Source of the DNA: Timema cristinae
Lineage: Eukaryota > Arthropoda > Insecta > Phasmatodea > Timematidae
Assembly (NCBI GenBank): GCA_039000515.1
Contig: JBCFYV010000100.1
Span: 25,840,351-25,904,350 of the forward strand
DNA length: 64,000 nt
Reading direction: 5' to 3'
The notes under the pieces are model-generated. The model did not search any database and was not told the DNA's origin. It saw only the letters and a program-made list of their open reading frames with translations. Within the stretch, counting starts at the first letter, position 1, and each line of letters starts with the position of its first letter. Positions 11,582-21,443 of this stretch are shown piece by piece. The position numbers and the translations under genes are program-made.

Positions 11582-11778
11582 CCTATAAAAAGTAGAATTT
11601 TGGTAGAAAGAAACCTTTTTACTGTATCATTATTGCTATTTTATTGGTATTGATAATATCTATCAAAAGTTACAGCTGCAAATTAGATGACCTCACATAT
11701 GATCAAGTTATTGAAAATCTCGTTAATAGCTTTTCTAGCTGTCATATAAGGTTATTACTATGAAAATTAAACTTTATA
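11582..11778 (-). mobile_element. MITE-G copy 2
   Basis: Reverse-oriented core GGTATTGATAATATCTATC and AGTTACAGCTGCAAATTAGATG. One end reads GTAGAATTTTGGTAGAAAG, the other TATGAAAATTAAACTTTATA. Confidence 0.75.
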
Positions 11779-11989
11779 TGTGTGTTATCTATGTTTTGGG
11801 CTATACTTCACTTAAAACTGTCTAATCAAGCCCGATCACTATGTCCACATATAATCACACAGATACGTCCTATTTATAAAGAAATTAAATGATTGCCAGA
11901 AAATAAGGTAGGTTTAACTAACCACTCATCTTCGATTTTCAGAGACAATCCTAGAAGTAAGACTTTTGTATAGGATTGATGTGCTCGAT

Positions 11990-12292
11990 TTGCTGGTCGG
12001 TGGTTTTAGGGTAAAGTGCTCGCGCCTCGGGAACCGATGTTCGTGGATTCAAACCCAACCGAAGACAAAGGAATTTTCTTGAGCGATAAAAATCCGTAGC
12101 ACAACTTCCTTCGGAGGGGGAGTAAAACCATCGGTTGCACGTCGATTGTGGCATGTCAGAGAACCCTGGAAGGTATGTGAAAGTATAATTCCCAACCAAA
12201 TTAAAAGGTCCTTTTGCCCTCGCTAATAGAAATTCTCGAGTGCTAAAATAATCCATGTGTTCAGAAAGTGTAAGTTAAATACCTCAAATAAA
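11990..12292 (+). mobile_element. SINE-C copy 1
   Basis: tRNA-like head TCGGTGGTTTTAGGGTAAAG with B box GGATTCAAACCC, then the family's characteristic body GTAGCACAACTTCCTTCGGA, GTCGATTGTGGCATGTCAG and AGAAATTCTCGAGTGCT. It ends AGTTAAATACCTCAAATAAAT and lacks the SINE-A/B 3' domain. Confidence 0.88.
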
Positions 12293-12540
12293 TAAAATAA
12301 TATAATTTCGAATACGATACCATATTCAGATAAATACCACACAGTCTTCTTCAAAATAATTATATTTCATTATTTATAGTTTCATTGTGAAAGCTAGTTC
12401 TCGTCTTTGATGCGCCGTATCTTAACATTTTCATTATTTTGTATTAGTCGCTACATTTTATAGATATAATTGAATGACTCTATCCAATGATATGAATATC
12501 ATTCAAATATCAAACATCCTTCCACGGCTACAAATGGTGA

Positions 12541-13085
12541 TTTTAGAATGGCTAATCTCCAAAAAAATAAAGTAAAATAAATGGTATGACACAATAATTG
12601 TACAAACTTTCTCATTTATTTTATTATAGTTTGGAACCAAATTATCATAAATATGTTTTAGCTAAACTACCCTTAAGTAAGTCTTCCTCAGTAAAATAAG
12701 CATATAATCTTGTTAATATTAAGAAACTCTCTCCATATATGATTTTTTTTAAATTGTTCAAATCAAATTTCAAATATCAGTTATTATTAAACTAACCCCA
12801 AATTTTGTATATTTGTAAAAATAAAAATTTATTCTTATTTATCATTCCCAAATACCTATTCTGAACAAAATCCTAAAGGCATAACTAGCTAATTGTATAA
12901 AATATAAAGTTTGAACCAAATCTATTAATTAGTTCAGACCTAATCCCAGAGACATACAGACCAACTGACAAGAGGACACACAAAATTTTAAAATCAACTT
13001 TTTTGAGGGACGCATAAAACTTAAAAGAATTGACATAATCTCGAGATAATACTTTCTCTTTATACGATAAATTAAAATGGTTGTT
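12541..13085. repeat. Dispersed repeat J, copy 1
   Basis: AT-rich sequence sharing ordered blocks with 29925-31165 and 34090-34560: AAACTACCCTT, an ACAGAC(C/A)AA block, AACTTTTTTGAGGGACGCATAA, and a closing AATACTTTCTCTTTATACGA. No coding trace; class unknown. Confidence 0.5.
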
Positions 13086-13279
13086 GGAGTTGGCAGAAGT
13101 TAAGAAAGGGGGGAGAGTTCAACCCGAAAAGTCCATCCCACCGGCGCCAAGGAAGGGACCTCGATGAAAGTCATCACAACGGATACAATCAACAGAACCA
13201 TGGGCATCCTCTTCTGATAAAACAAAACGACTGACAGACCGTAAACAAACGTGAATAATGGGGCCGTTTACTGAAGTTT

Positions 13280-13325
13280 TTTTTATCAACACATCTTACT
13301 AACCGTTCGGGTTATAAGCTTTACT
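13280..13325 (-). mobile_element. SINE 3'-domain fragment
   Basis: ACATCTTACTAACCGTTCGG preceded by a T tract is the complement of the shared 3' end; the body is missing. Confidence 0.7.
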
Positions 13326-13829
13326 AAAGTTAACAGAGTAAATCCTAAGATACATCAGAATAATGGATAACGACGCTCTCTTTGAAGGTGTACTGAGCTG
13401 TAAGCTCGGAAATAAAACAAGTGAACGCAGCCCATGCGAACAACCAAGCCTTTTAGGGCGTTTGCGTACTCTATATAAATTCAAAAGGTTTGTGATCGTG
13501 TTAAGGGTGCGCCTTATACATTTGAATTATTTTGAACATTTTACCTTGAGGTTGATAAACAATGCAACAATTTTATAAAAGAGAAAATGTTAGAGACCTG
13601 AATAAATATTTGCAATTTTTTATGAGCCCCTCCAACCTATTTCTTGAAGGGTTAAAACTTCCAACTGTAAAGGTAGGGCGCCACAGCCACTGGACTGGAC
13701 TTGACTTGACATGACCAGCCTTGACTTGACATGACCGGACTAATGTGGATAAGCGCCACAGTGAACAGACTTGAGTTGACTGTAGTATATTTAACATATC
13801 AGTTTATTCTGTATTTCTCTCAGCATAAT

Positions 13830-14022
13830 ATGAATTCCGGGCAACAGTTATTGGATTTAAGTTTTGAATCCAATTCAGATGAAGATGTTTTGGATTGTTG
13901 TTCATTACTGCTATCGAAAAGGAAGAGAGCACGTATAAATACATATGTGGAAGAAATAAATGTGTTAGACGAGTTTCATCTATACTCATATTATAAAGAG
14001 GAAAGATTTGTTTTTTGTTTGT
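13830..14022 (+). pseudogene. Harbinger transposase remnant, N-terminal part
   Basis: An open frame from ATG at 13830 reads MNSGQQLLDLSFESNSDEDV, an acidic start, then LLLSKRKRAR and DEFHLYSYYKEERF. Harbinger transposases begin with an acidic, leucine-rich stretch, a basic RRRR block and a G-E-F-H-H-L...DEERFF motif, so order and spacing fit. The frame stops just where the YFRM-type motif should follow; that motif appears about 900 bases downstream. Recognition is by eye on short motifs. Confidence 0.55.
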
Positions 14023-14265
14023 AATGGATAAACTCAAAAACTACTGGACCGATTTTAAAATGTTTTTCACCAATATAAAGCTACATTATCAGCGAGTAAG
14101 ATAGGTTATATTTAATTTTGAAAATTTAATTTATTCCTTATAAAAATGTCGATAGTATATTATATAGTCGTTAGAAAAAAAAGTTGTTGAAGGGAAAGTG
14201 AGGTTGGTGAAGGGGGCGGGGGGTAGGGGTGAGGAAAGAAAAATAGATGTAGTGACGAGGAACGC

Positions 14266-14287
14266 AAAAAAAAAAAAAAAAAAAAAA
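14266..14287. repeat. Poly-A tract, 22 nt
   Basis: Uninterrupted A run inside the Harbinger element, followed by TTAAATAAATTT. It might mark the end of an old retroposed insert that split the transposase, but no duplication was found. Confidence 0.9.
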
Positions 14288-14506
14288 TTAAATAAATTTG
14301 GGGAAACGAAGGGAGTAAATGAAAGTGGAGGAAGCTGAAAAATTAATTTGATTTTAACCATTTGTTTGATTGGTGTATACACAATTCCTTTCGCGCCTAG
14401 AGCAAATAAAATTCTAGAGGAATGAGATGAAAATAGGAGGGAGGATAATAAGAGGGAGGGGGCTATACAGTGATGGTAGGAGTATTTTCAAAAAAATAAG
14501 TAAAAA

Positions 14507-14789
14507 TTATTATTATTATTAGCACCGCGTCTTACTACCCATTCGGGTTATACGCACTTACGCTAATGTGTAATGGTAGGGTGATAGTGAGATGAAATGA
14601 AGGACCTACAGTTTAACGTGGAATCCGAACCACGGTGGAGGCCTGGCATTCCCCACATTCACAAGATGTCTTCTCAGAGGTGGAGGAAGGGTTTGGTAAT
14701 CAGATAAATCTTTGCCGGGACCTAGGATTGAACCCCGGCCGCCAGCATAGAAGTCTGACACCTTACCCCTAGACCACCAGGTCACCTAC
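14507..14789 (-). mobile_element. Full-length SINE-A nested in the Harbinger element
   Basis: ATT tail, 3' domain, body and complete tRNA-like head (ending CCACCAGGTCACC on the plus strand). Flanked by AATAAGTAAAAA (14495-14506 and 14790-14801). Confidence 0.93.
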
Positions 14790-14910
14790 AATAAGTAAAA
14801 AAAAAAAAAAGTTTTGTTCTTATATTGACACTATGGATGATTTGAATCTTTGTTTTACAGGATTCTTTACAATATTTTTTTACGGGGAAGAGGGCTAGTA
14901 CATTAAAAAA

Positions 14911-15029
14911 TCTTTGACAGATGAGCAGTTTAAAAATTACTTTCGACTAACCAAATCATCCCACAGAATGTTTCTTCCAAATAACATTTCAAAATTTCAC
15001 AAACTTTACGATAGTATGAATTTAAATTA
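14911..15029 (+). pseudogene. Harbinger transposase remnant, continuation
   Basis: Reads SLTDEQFKNYFRLTKSSHRM followed by a short divergent stretch and a stop. DEQF-x-NYFR(L/M) is the segment that follows the GEFHHL region in Harbinger transposases. It is in a different frame from the 13830 fragment. The catalytic core (DDE) was not found. Confidence 0.6.
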
Positions 15030-15290
15030 ATCATCTTTATTATAAATAAGATTTAAAGAGGGTGTAACATCACATAAACATGTCATCGTAGTTGAAGACC
15101 AAAGCTTGTACCAAATGAGGGAATGAATAACAACCAAGAAGATGTAATTTATATTGTTCAGATTATGCATGTTAACTTACTAAAGCAAGCAAAGTAAAAT
15201 GATGATTCCTTTTTACAAATTTTTATGAAAAATTATTTTACTGTAAAAAATAGAAATAAAAATGTAAGTTATACAAATAATATTTCACTC

Positions 15291-15440
15291 TCACGATTTA
15301 ATGTTCAGTCTAGCTGCTATTTCATCCCAAATTTTGTTTTTCATCCTGGCGTTGCAAAAATTCTTGTTACTTGTGTCATACAATACACTGTGCTCTCGGA
15401 CTGTCTCTACAAGTTTATCTTCCAAATAAATTTTAAATTG
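15291..15440 (-). pseudogene. MADF-domain (Myb/SANT-like) protein remnant of the Harbinger element
   Basis: The minus strand is open without an ATG and reads IYLEDKLVETVREHSVLYD, then NKNFCNARMKNKIWDEIAA and RLNIKS before a stop at 15291. The pattern L-x-E-x-V-R-x-x-x-x-L-Y-D...K-x-x-x-W-x-E-I-A is the MADF domain, found in insect regulators such as Adf-1 and in the accessory DNA-binding protein of PIF/Harbinger transposons, which helps the transposase bind its ends. Position inside the TIRs and opposite orientation support that role. Only the N-terminal part of the domain is left, or the rest lies in another exon. The frame itself is remarkably clean for a relic. Confidence 0.75.
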
Positions 15441-16007
15441 TTTTAATAATATTAGAACGGTTTATAAAATCAAGTTTTAATATTCGAGAACTTATTTTTA
15501 AGAAGAATATAGAGACACTTTAAATATAATTCTAAGTACTTTAAATTTGTACTTTAAATAAAATATTAATATGAACATGCTAGACGTACGGTAGGTAAAC
15601 AATTGCACACGGGCTGGAGATAGTGTTGTTACGAGTGGTGGGGGAAACAGACTCAAGTTAGTTTTCCAATTGGGACCGTACTAGACCTGACTCCGGTCGG
15701 CAGATTATGTCAAGTCCAGTCAAGTCTGGTCGCAGTGGCGCTTAGACCATAAATAAACATTGTATGGAAAATCACACTGGACTCCAGTCATGTCAAGTAA
15801 AGTCCAGTCCGGTGGCTGTGGCGCCGCACCTTTAAGCTTGAATAAAAATAAATATAAACAAGATGTTAAAAGTTTTTTTTTAAGTTATAGAGAGCTATGC
15901 ACCGTTAAGCTAATAAAACCATGTTTGTTATTTAAAAGTTTAAAATAATTTAAAATTGGTAGTCAGAGGATTAAACTTAATCCCTAAATTTTGTTTTGAT
16001 CCGATTT

Positions 16008-16269
16008 AATAATAATAATAATGTTTAGAACCGCGTCTTACTAACCGTTCGGGTTATACGCTTTAAGTACTAATTACGCTAATGGATTAGGAATTGGGAC
16101 GGTTGAATTAGAGGAAGTGAACCCGCATTTGCGTGGAGGGAGCGTGGAAAACCATTTAGGAAAAACCACCCCCAGTTCACCCGACCGAGATTCGAACCTC
16201 GATCTCCCCGTCCTCAGCAGTCGAGCTCAACACGATAAGCGCGTTAACCAACTACGCCGCCGAGGCGGG
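16008..16269 (-). mobile_element. Full-length SINE-B with perfect duplication
   Basis: AAT tail, 3' domain, body GCATTTGCGTGGAGGGAGCG, B box complement GATTCGAACCTCGATC, and head ending ACGCCGCCGAGGCGGG. Flanked by TTTGATCCGATTT (15995-16007 and 16270-16282), 13 bp perfect. Defines the young SINE-B subfamily. Confidence 0.95.
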
Positions 16270-16465
16270 TTTGATCCGATTTGACCTGCGTAGTTTTAAG
16301 AACTTTCTCTTAAAAAGAAGGCCTGATTTGTGTTATAAGAAGTCTGGAACTTTGAGGTATTGTTAATTTCAAAATTACTGACATGCGTAGCAATTTAAAT
16401 ATTCAGTATCTTTTGCTATGAGTAGTTCTTTGAACACTCCATGATTTAACGTAAAGAGAGAACAT

Positions 16466-16485
16466 GGGGGGGGGGGGGGGGGGGG
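16466..16485. repeat. Poly-G tract, 20 nt
   Basis: Uninterrupted G run in AT-rich sequence; no adjoining SINE. Confidence 0.9.
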
Positions 16486-16645
16486 TAGAGGGTTTAGTCA
16501 ATAAATAAAGCAGTGTGTAATGAATATTAATGTATCCACCACCCCTTATGCAAATTTCAAATTACAAGTTTAATATATTCAAAATTATATTATATGTTAA
16601 TCTTGTTTTTGATATGGGTTTGCAAGGTATTGTAACACTCTTCTG

Positions 16646-16745
16646 ACCCACTTCGGTGGCCACATGGTCCACCGCGCTACTCTCGTGTTAGACTAGACTG
16701 CCGAAGACTGGGAGATAGAGGTTTGAATCTCGGTCTGTTGCAATG
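16646..16745 (+). mobile_element. SINE-B head fragment
   Basis: CCACTTCGGTGGCCACATGG through AGGTTTGAATCTCGGTCTGT, covering A and B boxes. The body is replaced by G-rich sequence. Confidence 0.75.
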
Positions 16746-16860
16746 GGGGAGGGGGTGAGAGGCGAAGGGGGAGGTATTTTTTATCACATGGGGTTTTCCC
16801 TTTGGTCAAGCCAAAATGCACTTCTTCATTCTTGTCCCGTAGATTAAGCCTTTAATAAAC

Positions 16861-17046
16861 ATGGTGTCAAATGTCTTTACAGAAAAAAAAAATCATGGGG
16901 GTTTCTTCGTCAAAGATGACAGACTTCAGTTCCGGTTCCAAGCGCCTCTGAGTGACCATTTATCAAAAGCACACAAGGGACAACTGCATTACGTGGCAAC
17001 ATGGCAAACATGTGTCGTAAACAACCCCTTTAATAAGATGGATTAG
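16861..17046 (+). CDS. Unidentified short open frame with protein-like composition
   Basis: I do not recognise this frame. From about 16888 to the stop it reads GGFFVKDDRLQFRFQAPLSD, then HLSKAHKGQLHYVATWQTC and VVNNPFNKMD. The composition is balanced and looks more like real protein than most frames here. TTTACAG at 16875-16881 could be a splice acceptor just upstream. It could be the last exon of an unknown gene, an old transposon fragment, or chance. No partner exon was found. Confidence 0.2.
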   Translation: MVSNVFTEKKNHGGFFVKDDRLQFRFQAPLSDHLSKAHKGQLHYVATWQTCVVNNPFNKMD

Positions 17047-17536
17047 ATAACCAGCCATGCTATTAAATTTGTTAATTATGGTTGTAGCCGCATCTAAATA
17101 TTATATTCCGGTGTAGAGGTGTCATTTTTCAATTTGAATTACACCCTTATTCTTTACAATAGCTACAATAATATAATAAAACTACGGGGATCAATTAGAG
17201 ATGAACATTTTCCGGGAAATTTTTAGTAGGAAAATTTTCAATTTCCGCAGTGGTGGCTTGCGGTGGAGGGTTTAAATTGTGGAGGTGGCACCTAGAACCT
17301 ATTGGTCTTCAAAATATAGTGTGTTAAGAGACGAGTGAGCTATAAGAAGGGGGAGAGGGAACGCAAGTGGGGGAGGGGTAGTTAGGAAGCACGGAGGATA
17401 GAGGGAGGGACAAACATCAGACCAACCTTATAATTATTTTAGTTAGCTTATTGATGATAAGAAATTAAAGTAAGATTTATAAACATAACGGGTCTACAAA
17501 GGCTCACATTAATTCGTTTCTTTAATAAATTTATTA

Positions 17537-18030
17537 AGCACCACATCTTACTACCCGTTCGGGTTATACGCCTATGTACTAATTACGCTATTGTGTTAGG
17601 GATAAGGAAAGTTGAATACACACATTTGTGTGGTGAGTGAGTGGAAAACCATTTTGGGAAAACCTCCCTCGGTTCACCCGAATCGAACCTCGATCTCCCT
17701 GTCATCGGCAGTCTAGTCTATTGTGAGAGTAGCACGTTGGACACCCGCCTCGGTGGCGTAGTTGGCTAACGCACTTGTCATGTTTAGCTCGACTGCTGAG
17801 GACGGGAGATCGAGGTTCAAATCTCGGTCGGGTGAACTGGGGTGGATATTCCTAAAGGTTTTCCACTCTCCCTGCACGCAAATGCGGGTTCACTTCCTCT
17901 AATTAAACCTTCCCAATTCCTAATCCATTAGCGTAATTAGTACTTAAAGCATACAACCCGAACGGGTAGTAAGATGCGGTGCTAAATATTTATATTAGCA
18001 CGTTGGGCCGTGCGGCACCGAAGCAGGTGT
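17537..18030 (-). mobile_element. SINE-B copy interrupted by another SINE-B
   Basis: 3' domain and body at 17537-17740, head fragment (GTGCGGCACCGAAGCAGG) at 18007-18030; the insert is the plus-strand SINE-B at 17741-17995. Confidence 0.85.
17741..17995 (+). mobile_element. Full-length SINE-B nested in a SINE-B
   Basis: Head ACACCCGCCTCGGTGGCGTA, B box GAGGTTCAAATCTCGG, body and 3' domain. Flanked by TAGCACGTTGG (17730-17740 and 17996-18006), an 11-bp perfect duplication. Confidence 0.95.
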
Positions 18031-18034
18031 TTCT

Positions 18035-18065
18035 TACTACTACTACTACTACTACTACTACTATC
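18035..18065. repeat. (CTA)n microsatellite
   Basis: About eight CTA units, decaying into CTATCACTACCACTAG. Confidence 0.9.
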
Positions 18066-18879
18066 ACTACCACTAGTTATTATTATTACTGTCACTATTG
18101 TCCATTTAATCAGTTTAAATTAATCTACAGAAATAATAATTGAGAATTTCCGTTTTGGAAAATTTTACGTACTCACATTTCTATGAGCAATCCCCCTTAT
18201 TCTTTACAATTGGTGTTATGTTATGTTAGGTTAGGTTATTATGTTGATAGCCGGTTAATTCATGAAAGTCACGATATTTATGATTTCTGAAACATATACT
18301 GTACCTTTATTGCCTTATGACTTCAGTAACTGTAACCACTATGTCCATAGCTCACAACTGTTGAGGCGGGCTAGTTTCATAGTCAGATTGATTATTAAGT
18401 ATATGTACTGCACTTCACTAATGAGACTGGCCCTCAGATTAAATCCGGTGGGTTCTAAATCAAAACCAAAACCATGAAGCTCTCGTAATTTACTTTATAT
18501 CTAACACAAGACTCCATCAATTTGCTATTCGGTCGAAAGGGGAAGGGGGTGAGGGGGGGGTGGAGTGAGGGCTTAAGCGGAACGGAACGATAAACTTCCT
18601 CTTGCTAGTCAAAAGATAAAGGGGCCGCCCCTAAAGTTGTGAAAGGGAGGGTATATATTTCAGGGGCAGCAGTTTAAAAGCTGGCACGCTACATATACGC
18701 ACGCGAGAACGTCGAGGTGGGGAAATGGTAGAGGGATGTTGTTGTGCCTGGTAGAAGGGTAAGAAGTTACCAGTCGTGTCCTCGACTTCATAATTTCTTT
18801 ATACACAAAACAGCAACATGAAAGGTACAGCACATGCTCTACAATCAAATTAACATAGGATATTTTATTTCTTTATATC

Positions 18880-19085
18880 ACCGCGTCTTATACCCATTAA
18901 GGTTATACACATGTATGATAATTACGATAATGGGGTAAAGGATGAGCAAGGAAGCATTTTAGAGGTAATCTACTCGCATTTGCGTGGAAGGAGAGTGGGA
19001 AACAATTTAGGAAAAATCATCCTCAGTTGACCCGACCGGATACGAATCCGATCTCCTGACTTAGCGGCCGTAATACTGGACACTG
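18880..19085 (-). mobile_element. SINE-B copy, older subfamily
   Basis: ATCACCGCGTCTTATACCC, GCATTTGCGTGGAAGGAGAG and CCGACCGGATACGAATCCG in the expected reverse order. The head is truncated near 19075. Confidence 0.8.
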
Positions 19086-19285
19086 TCCACGAGTCACAAA
19101 ATCGATCACGATAGAATGTTGTGAGATTGATGGTCGATTGTGATCAATTATTACTCTCCAGACATTTCGTCGATCACGTAAGGAACTTTAACGCATTAAA
19201 GTCGATCTTTGATTCTCTAAATCAAAAATGTATCAACTTCAAATAATATTAGATGTGTCAAAATTATCTTGATTGGATAGTATTA

Positions 19286-19550
19286 TATTACTCGCGTCTT
19301 ACTACCCGTTCGGGTTTTACGCACTTACGCTAGCTAATGTGTAATGGTAGGTGATTGGAGATAAATGAAGGACTACAGTTTAACGTGAATCCGAACCTGG
19401 TGAGCTGGCATTCCCCACATTCACAAGATGCTTGTCAGAGTGAAGGAAGGGTTTGGTAATCAGATAAATCTGTGCGACCGAGGATTGAACCCCGGACTCC
19501 AGCATAGAAGTCTGACACCTTCCCTAGACCACAGGTCACACTGGTATAGT
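19286..19550 (-). mobile_element. SINE-A copy with many one-to-few-base deletions
   Basis: Full order of SINE-A with flanking ATAGTATTA (19277-19285 and 19551-19559). Compared with neighbouring copies it lacks single or few bases at many places but has few substitutions, and the ATT tail is almost absent. Confidence 0.88.
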
Positions 19551-19789
19551 ATAGTATTAAAATGTACATTTGAGGAAATATTGAATTAAGGGTTTTATAT
19601 AAGATGTATAGAAAAAAAAATTAAACACACAATGAAGACATGTTGAGTGATTGCAGACCTTTGATAAGTCTCTAAGTGGATTGGGTTCCAAAGAGATTGC
19701 CGACCCCTGATGAAGACCGTACGACCATTGAAGCGGGTAACACATAGAATCCGAAAGCTAGAAAATACAAAAGATCTATTTTCACTTAG

Positions 19790-20430
19790 AGTTGGGTCGA
19801 ATTCACTATTTTATGAAACCACATATACAATTTACCTTCGGATCCTGATCTCGAATCTGAATCTTGGAACAGTTATGAACATAAGAGGAATTATAAATAT
19901 AATATATTATAACATACAAATAGTAACTAAATGTTAGAAATTATTAATCCATTAATTATTATTATTATTATTAGCACCGCGTCTTACTACCCGTTCGGGT
20001 TATAAGCACTTACGCTAATGTGTAATGTAGGGTGGTTGCTGAGATGAAATGAAGGACCTACAGTTTAACGTGGAATCCGAACCACGGTGGAGGCCTGGCA
20101 TTCCCCACATTCACAAGATGTCTTGTCAAAGGTGAAGGAAGGGTTTGGAAATCAGATAAATCTGTGCCGGGACCAAGGGTTGAACCCCGGCCGCCAGACA
20201 GAAGTCTGACACCTTAACCCTAGAACACCAGGTCACCCCAATCCATTAATTAAAACATTCACACATTCAGTTAAGTGTTAAATTACTGATCTGGGATCTG
20301 GCTGTTAAGTTCATCATATGATTATGATTTGTTCTGAACCACCAATTAGCATTATTAGGGCTATACTACAAATTTAACTTGGAAAATTGAAACTTTTTTT
20401 TTAAGGATTTGAGTCTCGAACACAAAATTT
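19790..20430 (+). mobile_element. Dispersed element I, copy 1, hAT-like ends
   Basis: Starts TTAGAGTTGGGTCG and shares with 29067-29453 the blocks CATTCAGTTAAGTGTTAAA, GATCTGG(G)..CTG and TTCTGAACC. It is split by a SINE-A at 19958-20239, and a MITE-G follows or is nested at its right end. Confidence 0.6.
19958..20239 (-). mobile_element. Full-length SINE-A nested in element I
   Basis: Complete copy flanked by AATCCATTAATT (19946-19957 and 20240-20251), 12 bp perfect. The head on the plus strand ends ACACCAGGTCACCCC. Confidence 0.95.
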
Positions 20431-20434
20431 TCTC

Positions 20435-20592
20435 TAATTTATACGTCAGATCCATGTTATCTACAGCGGTCACTTTTTATAGGTATTATCAATACCTAAA
20501 ATATAAAACAAATAAAATTTTATCAATGTTGATCACAATAGATATTTTTATTTTTTATAAGAGATCCTTCGTATGAACATCGGACTGTACAT
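20435..20592 (+). mobile_element. MITE-G copy 3
   Basis: TACGTCAGATCCATGTTATC, TATAGGTATTATCAATACC and the right end TATGAACATCGGACTGTAC align with the other copies; the left end is merged with element I. Confidence 0.7.
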
Positions 20593-20948
20593 AAGTTTAC
20601 AAACTTGAATAAAATTCTATAATTGGTTTTTTTTAAAGACTTTTAGTGCTCGCACGATTTAATAGAATTAATGTTTATCAGGGAGATATAATTACAGTAA
20701 TGCTAAATGTAATTAATATAACCAGCAAACCTAGACTTATGACAGTGACGTAGTCATGGGTTCCAAGACAGTAAGTAATATTGAATTTAATAATTTAAAT
20801 TTAAAAAGTTTTTTGAGTTGTTAAGTAATTCAAATAATATGTTAGTAAAATGATTACATAAGAAAAAGGGGTAGAAGGGAAGTTACATTACACATATTTT
20901 CCTAATTAAAGACTAGGACAGGCGCAATATCCAGTCCCCAAACGTTAA

Positions 20949-21072
20949 TTTATCAATTTTAAAGGGTAAACCCATATTTCACCAATGATACGTTTTTTGG
21001 CCATGCGAGGATCCTTACCCGGGACCTTTAGCTCAGTAGTTAGACATGCTACCAACTGAGCTAATGTGTCGA
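20949..21072 (-). mobile_element. SINE-F / tRNA-like element, copy 1
   Basis: On the minus strand: TTAGCTCAGTTGGTAGCATG (A box), then AGGTCCCGGGTAAGGATCC (B-box position), then GGCCAAAAAACGTATCATTG. A second copy at 32578-32693 shares the downstream segment, so this is a retroposed family rather than a tRNA gene. Confidence 0.75.
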
Positions 21073-21443
21073 ATCAATATATATTTATTTAAATTGATTT
21101 TAGTAAGACAAAGACCTCTTTTAACCATGATATAAAGTACTATATTAGAAAGGTTTCATGATTGTCTAACAGCAATACTAACTCAATTTGAGTTAATTGA
21201 AATTTACCCCTTTTTTTCCAGTACTCTTCAAATATTTATAAGTATTTATAGCCCATTACCTTTAGAACACTTTCTCTGTATATTAAAATGAGTGTCTTAC
21301 CAACCGTTCATTAATCATTAATACTTAATTCATTTTAAACCACTATTACGTACTAACGATACACATCAAACAACTAAACAACTCGTGCGGTAACACGTGA
21401 TTTTTTGGATGGGCGCAAGCCAACAAATGACAGCCTGATCCTG

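Larger units (their letters stand above)
13670..15832 (+). mobile_element. PIF/Harbinger-like transposon with two decayed genes
   Basis: Terminal inverted repeats of about 46 bp: AAGGTAGGGCGCCACAGCCA at the left and, on the opposite strand, AAGGTGCGGCGCCACAGCCA at the right, continuing into GGACTGGACTT(G/T)ACTTGACATGAC. Each side is flanked by TA (13668-13669 and 15833-15834); the longer context is TAA on the left and TTTAA on the right. GACTTGAC motifs repeat below both ends. Inside lie a broken transposase in two pieces on the plus strand and a MADF-domain frame on the minus strand, the two-gene arrangement known for this superfamily. A SINE-A and a 22-nt poly-A tract interrupt the middle. 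The copy is inactive. Confidence 0.82.
17196..18183. mobile_element. hAT-like element carrying nested SINEs
   Basis: Left end TAGAGATGAACATTTTCCGG and right end (complement) TAGAAATGTGAGTACGTAAA-ATTTTCC are alike, followed on each side by AAATTTTC-rich sequence. The eight flanking bases, GGATCAAT and TGAGCAAT, agree at six positions, as expected for an old 8-bp hAT duplication. A 17-base direct repeat CCCTTATTCTTTACAAT lies further out (17144-17160 and 18194-18210). No transposase is visible. Confidence 0.5.

Noticed and set aside
13731..14024. Host gene encoding an acidic protein
   Set aside because: Lies inside the inverted ends of a Harbinger-type transposon and matches the transposase N-terminal motif order.
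17144..18210. 17-bp direct repeat CCCTTATTCTTTACAAT as a target-site duplication
   Set aside because: The left copy lies about 35 bases outside the hAT-like border and the right copy about 10 bases outside, so it does not abut the element; the 6/8 match GGATCAAT/TGAGCAAT fits better.
20949..21072. Functional tRNA gene
   Set aside because: A and B boxes are present, but the arms do not pair as a full cloverleaf and the same downstream sequence recurs at 32578, so it is a retroposed element. The same reasoning applies to every other SINE head.
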